A DNA stretch of 64,000 bases. Origin: Sipunculus nudus (Eukaryota > Annelida > Sipuncula > Golfingiida > Sipunculidae). The notes below the pieces were generated by a model. That model saw nothing but the letters and a program-made list of their open reading frames with translations. It was not told the origin of the DNA and made no database searches. This document shows positions 12,401-21,400 of this stretch, piece after piece. The stretch is taken from the NCBI GenBank assembly GCA_026874595.1, contig CM049310.1, positions 78,301,056-78,365,055 of the forward strand. Reading direction: 5' to 3'. Every line of letters starts with the position of its first letter. The stretch's first letter is position 1. The position numbers were made by a program, and so were the translations under genes.

Positions 12401-15400
12401 ACCACCCTGATTTTTTATGTGTGGGCAGATAAAGACAGTTACAGATCGAGTTCGCGTTTCATCCCGGTTGACCTACTTTTGACCGTTTTACGGCTCCTGA
12501 ACATAAAAAATTTCATGAAAGACAGAAATTTTTTGACAAATACACATGTACGGACTTTTTTTCGCAATGCCTGCAGATATTGGCCTGATTTTTGGTGTGT
12601 GGACAGATATAGACCAGTTACAGATCGAGTTCGCGTTTCGTCCCGGTTGACATACTTTTGACCGTTTTACAGCTCCTGCACATAAAAAAATTTCATGAAA
12701 AATATGAAATTTCATGACAAATACACATGTACGGACTTTTTTTCGCAATGCCTGCAGATATTGGCCTGATTTTTGGTGTGTCGGCAGATATTGACCAGTT
12801 ACAGATGGAGTTCGCATTTCGTCCCAGTTGACCTACTTTTGACTGTTTTACGGCTCCTGAACATAGAAAATTTCTTGTAAAATATAAATTTTCATGACAA
12901 ATACACTTGTACAGACTTTTTTTCGCAATACCTGCAGATATTGGCCTGATTTTTGGTGTGTGGGCAGATAATGACCAATTACAGATCAAGTTCACGTTTT
13001 GTCCCAGTTGACCTATTTTTGACAGTTTGATGGTGCTCTAACATAGAAAATTTCATAAAAAAGTGCACATGTATGGACTTTTTTCGCAGTGCCTGCAGAT
13101 AAGGGCCTGATTTTTGGTGTGTAGGCAGATAATGACCAGTTACAGATCGAGTTCTTGTTTTGTCTCAGTTGACCTACTTTTGACCATTTGACTGCTCCTG
13201 AACAGAGAAAGTTTCATGAAAAATATAAATTTTCATAACAAATGCATATGTACTGACTTTTTTTCCTCAATGCCTGCAGATACCACCCTGATTTTTTATG
13301 TGTGGGCAGATAATGACAGTTACAGATCGAGTTCGCGTTTCATCCCGGTTGACCTACTTTTGATTGTTTTACAGCTCCTAAACATAGAAAATTTCATGAA
13401 AGACAGAAATTTTTATGGAAAATGCACATGTATGGACTTTTTTTCACAGTGCTTGCATATACTGGCATGATTTTTGGTGTGTTGCTTGATAATGACCCGT
13501 TACAGATCGAGTTTGCATTTTGCCCTTGTTGACCTCCTTTTGACCATACGACACCTCCTGAACTTAAAAATTTTTTCAAAATTTTACAAATGTTTCTAAT
13601 TTGCCCAAGGCGGGGGCATTCATGTCGTTCCGACACATCTAGTTTTCTTATGCAATGTCACTATAGTTCATTCCAGCACCCCTGTCCACCTGTTTTTTCG
13701 TGATAATCAAAGAACGTCCAAACTTTTTTATCTTAGGACAGAAAGAAGAAAAAGCATAATTAACTATTATGGAAATAATAGCGTACCTTGTGTCATTTTC
13801 CTGTAAACAATTTAAAACCATTTTATGAGTAACAAGTCTATTCTGTAGCGACATCATGCCACTAATCTGTGAAATGGGCATATCAGGGATTGGTGATGAC
13901 GTCATAATAGACGTGACGTACTAAAGAGGCGCCCATATTCATGGGACCAATAATCAAGAGCTGCCGACCCCTGTTCACTGCGAGACTTGTATTCTCCGCA
14001 TGCACGCGCTTCACTGTTACGTCACATTACTTTATGTCCATATCCAAGGAGGATAAACAATGGCCACTTATTACGGACGCCATGAACCACGGATATATAT
14101 GAGATATGTCAACCAGGCCGTAAAGTGAATAATATTTATATTTTGAGTAGGTGAGGTACCAAAAATTTCGCTTTTGCCTCTTTATGCCATTGGTGCAAAT
14201 TATGTTTTGCAAGTTAGTCTTATGTAGAGATAATCTCGAAAAAACAGGTGGACGGGGGTGTAGAACGGACTATAGACATTTGCACTTGAGGTGGTCAATA
14301 GGTTAGGTTTTACTTTATAATATCAGACCCATTGTTACGGGTTACATAAAAAAGTGGACCAAACTGTCTGGCTAGATAAGCTTGCTTTTCTTGGACATGT
14401 GTATCAATTAGTTCAATGAGTTCTAATCCAGGTTTGGCCAAATATTTTTCCCCTGAGCAAAATGTTTATGTAACACCATAAAACAAAGATCTTTTGTATT
14501 ATCTGCCAGTAATGAACAAGAATTTCCTTTCCTTCAGTGTTCCCTTGTGTCTGCATTAAACGGTAAAGAATTTTCGCACATATTCAGTTTTCATATGTCA
14601 GTGGATATAACATTTGAGATTACTGAATGGTTGTAGTTCACAACAGTGGAATCCTCATGAAAAAGTGAGAATCATTAAAAAGTAACTACACAAATATGAA
14701 ACCAACCACATTGTTATTACGAGATAGTTGTAACACTGTGTGTAACTTTGTCCTTTCCAGATGACTTTGAGCTGCAGTGTCGGGTGATCAACAAGCCCTA
14801 TGACATTTTCGGTACCTGGTACAATGACACGTATTTGTTGTCAGGTAATCTACACTGGCTTGGCTCCCTGTCATCTGCTTCTTCTCTCTGGCTCAACAAG
14901 GTAAGTGGTACAATTCAAACATCATTAACATTTTTCTGAAAAATTCATGAAATTTGTAATATGAAATATTAGCATTAACAAGTCATGTAATGTAAAAATA
15001 TGTGAATTAAAAGCTAAGAACTTTGACTAACAGGTTCAAAAATGTTTCATAAATATTCTGGTTTTGTTAGATATCCAGAAACAAATTACACATGCAGTCA
15101 CCTTGAGAAAATGTATGATATCTGTGAATTTACTGTATTCTGGCATCTGCTTGTGTAAGATCAGAAGGATGTTCATATGGCATATGCCACTGTAGATTTC
15201 ATGGTATGTTTGTGTATATCGGACCCCAGAGATTTTAGTGATAGATTTATTATAACCTCTGTAAATATATGCCAAGAAGAATGATTTGATATCATATGAA
15301 ACTGTAAGTCTCAGCTGAAGGTTGAAAGTCTCAGCTGAAGATTGAATGGCCCAGCTGAAGATTGAAAGGTTCATGCTGAAGATTGAAAGTCTCAGCTGAA

Positions 15401-18400
15401 GATTGGCAGTCTCAGCTGAAGATTGAAAGTCTCAGCTGAAGATCTGAACTGCTGACTCTGCTCTGCACAGGACTTTAATACAATAATATAATTAATATAA
15501 AAAATGGTATACAATAATATAATTATTATAAGTACAATAGTATACAATAATACAATTATTATATATTCAGTGGTATACAATAATATAATTATAAGATAAT
15601 GATGTCAAATAATTTAAAAATAATTCAGTGTCATATTATTGGTCATAATTTTACACAAATCTCCTCCCCATGGGACACACTAAAATCCTATGTGTCCCTC
15701 CAAAATTTTGGCTTGAGTGTCCCAGATTCCTCCATTTCCTTCCTATTGTAAGGCCTATTTGCAGCTAGAAGTGTACACCATACTCCATTCCAGTATACTC
15801 TGTCCACCTGTTTTTTCCTTATAATTTATAAAAATGCATTAAAGCTTACCTTTAATTTCCTCATAGGTAAGTCAGACAAATGTGGCGATTATCTACAAGC
15901 AAAATAATGCTTTCCCATGTATGGATTACATAAGATTAATTAAGAAAGAAAAATGACTGATCAGATGTATGATCTTGCAACATAACAGTGAAGACCTAAG
16001 ATGATGGACTAAAAACACATCCACTTGATGATTTGTAGTAATGACGTCACAGTGTTATTGTACATAACAAGTATATTACGTCACCCTTCTCTCCTACATC
16101 ACATGGATAAACAAATTCGGCCACATGAAATGAAGCTTTTGTTTTTGCAGCTCTTTCTAAACAGACCAAAGCTGTCCGTTTCACAAAGTAAATATGTTTG
16201 TTTCATACTCAGGGTGGGATATAAAGGATGCACACTTGCACATTTGCATGTACATTTTTTTTGTGCATTTAGAAATCGTACCAAGGGTTCACTCTGTGCA
16301 CGTATTATAAACCAATGAAAAAAATGTTGATGCAGTATCTTATTTTTTACTATTCATAAACATCACAATCATAAATTAGCATTTCTATTCTTTGAGCAAC
16401 AGAAACTCCTTAACAAGCAAATTTCTCAATAGTATTTCAATGTGCATGTTGAAATCTTTAGGTGCAAGTAGGTTTTGTTTCAAGGGTGCACCTGGAGCAT
16501 GTAATTTCTTTAGCCTAATTTGTACCCTAATACTTATTTAAATCATCAAAAATCACCACATTACCTCTTTTGAACAAATCTATTTTATAGTAGCAAACAA
16601 AATAATTTTGAAACAAATGTCACAAAAAAATTAGGTGGACAGGGGTGTTGGAATGGAGTATAGTAGTTCAAAAAGCTAGATTAGCTATTCACCATCCTTT
16701 TAGAATGTATATGATTTCAGGCTTATTCTATGTACATATATGATTAAACTCTAGGTTCTGGTCAAGAAATGTTCTTATTACCTCCCTGTGTCAGATATAT
16801 GAGCTTGTTTATCCACTAACTGTTAGTAAACACAGCAAAGTTGACATGCAGAAAAATAATGTATAGTTGCTTATGTGAGTGAGTTTAAAGGTCATTTGTT
16901 TCAAAATGCCCTTATGCAAAACTCCAAATGTCCTTAATGAATGTGTTAGGATTATTTTTTGCAGGCCCCACATGTTATTAACCCACGGATATAATCAAAA
17001 TGAACAGCCTGTATGGAGTGGGAATGGTGTTTCCTGGCCTATTTTATGAAATGTCCAAATGATGATCCTTAGTTGATAAACATCGGATATCGGGAGAGGC
17101 TGCTTTAAATATTTAATTTTATGTTATTCTAATTTTTTTTTAGGCATATCAGGAGTCTGATTCTGAGAAAGAATCCGTTGTCATGAGACTGTTTAAGTTT
17201 CGTAATGTGAACGCCAGTTCTATAAGGACGATCATGATCGCTGAGTGCCACCAGCCAGATGACAAAGGCCAGAATGACGCATGTCTGCCGCAAGGGACGG
17301 TATCCCCAGATGATCCTGCAGAAAATGAACACACCATGTTTACTCAGTGCAAACAGATAAAAGATATCCAGTCACCGGGGCGACTTGCTCCGTGCTGCCA
17401 AAAGATGCAGCTGCTACCGGATAAAGGCTGTCGTCTGCTGCTGCTTGAGGTGGACGATTCTAGTGTCGATGATCTAAATTCCATTGAATACAATACAGAC
17501 TATCGCGTAGCGGAAGGTTGCGACATGCTACCTCATTCCTGGCCACTCCCGGAGGGGAGCCACGAATGTAATCCTCTTGAAAATTTGGGGATACAAGATG
17601 ACGTGGAAATGAAAACCTTCCCAACGGCTGCTCTTGAAAAGGACAGTGCTGCCACAGTCACTGAGCAGCAGGAGCTGGATTGGGAAGATATGGGAGCATC
17701 TTCTGGGGAATCACATTCAGATGATGTTAACGCACAAGCATCCACGTCGTATGGTGATGCCCTTTCCACAAACCAGGTCACGCAATCAGAGGTTAAGTCG
17801 CTGTCCTGTGTCGATTCTGACGTAAGCACGGTCACCCCAGACCAGGAGTCCCTTTCCCCGTGTAATAAAAGTCCCGTATTCAGGGAGATGTTGGATTGTG
17901 ATCTGATGGCAGGTTCAAGCTCCAGTATGTCAGAAACTGACGGGGACTTCAAAGATAGATACCTTATATTCACCACAGGAAAGAAAACCTACACTCCCCA
18001 TCAGATCGGTATTAAACGTATCAAGTCCCTGGAAGCATCGAAGATGGTGCGTCGTAAAACCAGCTCATGGTTACAGGAGCAAGAGGAGGAGAGTCAAGAT
18101 GGGGATGGCCTAAAGCAAGAGTTTGATAACGTGGATCATTTGATTGAACTGGACGGTCATATCATAGGGATGTGTCTCTCTCCAGATCACAGGTAAAGTT
18201 ATGAAAACTTTTTAAAGTAATATTTTACCATTTATCATGAAATACAGTATGAATATAGGTTTATGTTACCAAGTACCATGAAATAGAATATGAACATACC
18301 TTTACGTTACCATATACATGTACTATGAAATAGAATATGAATATTACTTTATGTTACCATGTACCATGAAACTGAATTTGAATATATTGATATGTTACTG

Positions 18401-21400
18401 TGTACCATAAGATAGATTTTGTGTATAATGATTTGTTTCTACTTGCATAAAATTTTATTTGACTGTGAGGATTTTTTAAAAGATTCACAGTGCTATATAT
18501 GCATGTCCCCCCCCCCCCCCCCCCCCCTTTGCTCCATGGAGACATGTTTCAGTCCTTTCATTTGGTGTAGTTGTGGCTTGTCATTTCTATAGAAAACTGG
18601 TACCCTTGACTGTAACGGTCAAATCAGTCAAAATGCAACACTTTCTGATTGCTTTTACTGGAAGTATCGCATATTTTTCCTTAAATTCGGCATACAAATT
18701 CTTTCAACTAAATTCTCAAACAAGATTTGAAAACTGGTGACCTTGGCAAGGACCTTCAATGACAAATCTGATGATATACAGGTTATTGTCTCGTGGATTT
18801 CTTATGAACCAGAAAACCTTTGAAGCACCGAATATTTTTTTTTCAAATTCAACCTACAAATTGTTTCCACCAAAATCTTTGAAGATTTTGAAAATGGTGA
18901 CCTTGACCCTTTACCTTTTAAGGTCAGATCTGTGGAATTCTAAGAATATGGTGAACCCTGTAACATTTGAAGTATCATATATCATTTTCTCAAACTTCAC
19001 ACACAAGTTGTTTCCACAAAAATCTTGGAAAATTTCAAAAGCTGGTGACATCGACCCTTTTCTTTTAAGTTCAGATCTGTGGAATTCTAAGATTTTGGAT
19101 AACCCTTTAACATTTGAAGTATTTTATGTCTTTTCCTCAAATTTTGTACACAAATTGCTACCACCAAGATCTTGGAGAAAATTCCATTCCTTGATCTTGA
19201 ACATCAGATCTGCAGAAATCACAAAGGAGCTTGAAAACTGGAGGGGGGAGGGGACATCTATCTGTTTTTGCAGCTTCAAAAGGAAAGCCATTCTAGTATC
19301 ACATGGGCTCCTTGCAGGAAGATGACTTAAGTCCTGTTGATGAACTAGGTCTAGGAGTGTTGAGTGCCACTGTATTAGCCTTTTTAACATCAAAATCAGT
19401 GTAACAATGTTATTTAGGCTTGCTACTGGTGAAATTTTATTGAAACGGACCGCTAATGTGTCCCTCCAATGATCATTTCTTTGTCATTGTAAAATGCATG
19501 TACTTGTTACAAAAAAATGTCACAGACATATCGGAATAAAAAGTAGGGTATTGAATCAGATATCATCTGTATAACCTCAATAACTAATCTACTTTTTGAG
19601 ACAACTTGTTTTGGAAGAATTACATTATAAGTCTTCTAGTATGTAATGATATTTACTCCAATAATACAAGTGCTGCAGTGTCTGTAAGAATGAAAAATTA
19701 AGAAAAGTTTAAGTATGAAAAATTACAGCTGTGACAAATTTCTATCACTTAAAGCTTAGACATTAGTGTGTTTGAGTTTTACAGGAATTGTGTTACTTAG
19801 GTGGTAACTATCATGTATTTTTTTTTACCCAGGTACTTGTATGTAAATAGCCGGCCATGGCCTAAGGACAACAAGGTCACTGACCCCTTGTATCCTCCAC
19901 CGATAGCGCAGGAAATAGATATCCATGTTATTGACCTGCATACGAAACAGGAAGTTGGAACGATGTTGCGAGCACACAAAGCCTACACTCCAAATGATGA
20001 ATGTTTCTTCATATTTCTTGATGTTTGTGAAGAATATGTGGCAAGGTATGTTGTAAGCTCTTTTGTTCTCAAGGATTTCAATTGGAGGGTGATATTTGCG
20101 AAGGGGAAGTTATCATATATAAAACCTTCATGAGTAAGATGCCACATCTGCATATGTGAACAGTAGTTTATTCTATAGTCTCAATGGCATCTCACTCATA
20201 TTGTGCCAGAAGAGTCAATATATATTAGCATACATTTTATATTACCCATAATATAAAAATTGATAATCTAAATAATATCAATTATTTTGTATATATCGGC
20301 CATTATTGCATGAAGAATTTCCACCTTTTCGATGTTCCCTTAGCTCCTCGTGCAATTTTTGTACATCCGTCATATGACGGGAGTATTATGGTATTCCCAC
20401 GGTCCATCCATCCATTAACTTTTCGTGTCTCTGCGATAACTTAGCAGGGCTTTGATGGATTTTCATGAAATTCACTATAACTACTTACACACAGATCATC
20501 TCACCAAAGTTTGATTATGGGCAACATCCACTTATATTTAATAAGGTCATGGGTCACAAGGCTACTTTGTAGTGTCGCTGTGATAACTTACGAAGAATAC
20601 GAAGGATTTCGGTAAAATTCATCTGAAATGTTAATCAATAAAATATCTCAACTAAGTTCGATTTCCAGCAAGATCCATGTATATTTAATGAGGTCAGATG
20701 TCACCGCACTTTGGAGGCACCATGGTCACTTACAAAAAATCCTATGTATTTTTATGAAACTCATTATACATGATGTAATAATGGTTATGTAAAAACATCC
20801 ACTGTTACTTATAAACATAAAATTAGTATGTGGTGACATAAATTCTGCAAGCTGCACAGTGAAAACCTGCTTTTGAGCATCACATAAATCAGACTCAGCT
20901 GAGTGTTTAAGGCTGTTAACAAACATTTTCCATGGGATAATAGACTTGGAAAAATTTTCCCTTTTACTCATAAATCCCGGTTATCATGCAGAATTAAGCA
21001 AAGATGTCCCTACTAGCTCTTTAGAATTGCCACTAGCAGATTTTATGTTTAACAACAGTATGTTCATTTTGAGAAAAACTTCAAACACATCCTCCAATTT
21101 CTCAATAACTAATTGTATGGATTACCTAGAAATTTGTAGTGCTTGTTAACTGTGGATATCTTTATCTATTTTATGAGCCAAATGGCACCATATACATTTT
21201 AATATATTCATATTTATTTTGAGATAAACAAACCGAACACACATATCTTAACTGTGGATCATAAAATGGATACAGAGTACATTTATCAGACCTGTTAAAC
21301 ATTAAAATCCTAATCAACATAAATTTCTGCAACATCTTTAATTGGATATTATAGATTATCAGCTGAGCTTCATGACCCATGGGGCACTTATGGTGCAATT

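Noticed and set aside
10753-13636. Repeated Cys-rich frames of 75-109 codons on both strands
   Set aside because: They recur exactly with the satellite monomers, appear on both strands, and have no splice context; an effect of monomer lengths near a multiple of three.
17533-17976. 147-codon frame opposite FBXW5 exon 4
   Set aside because: Shadow of a conserved, phase-consistent exon.
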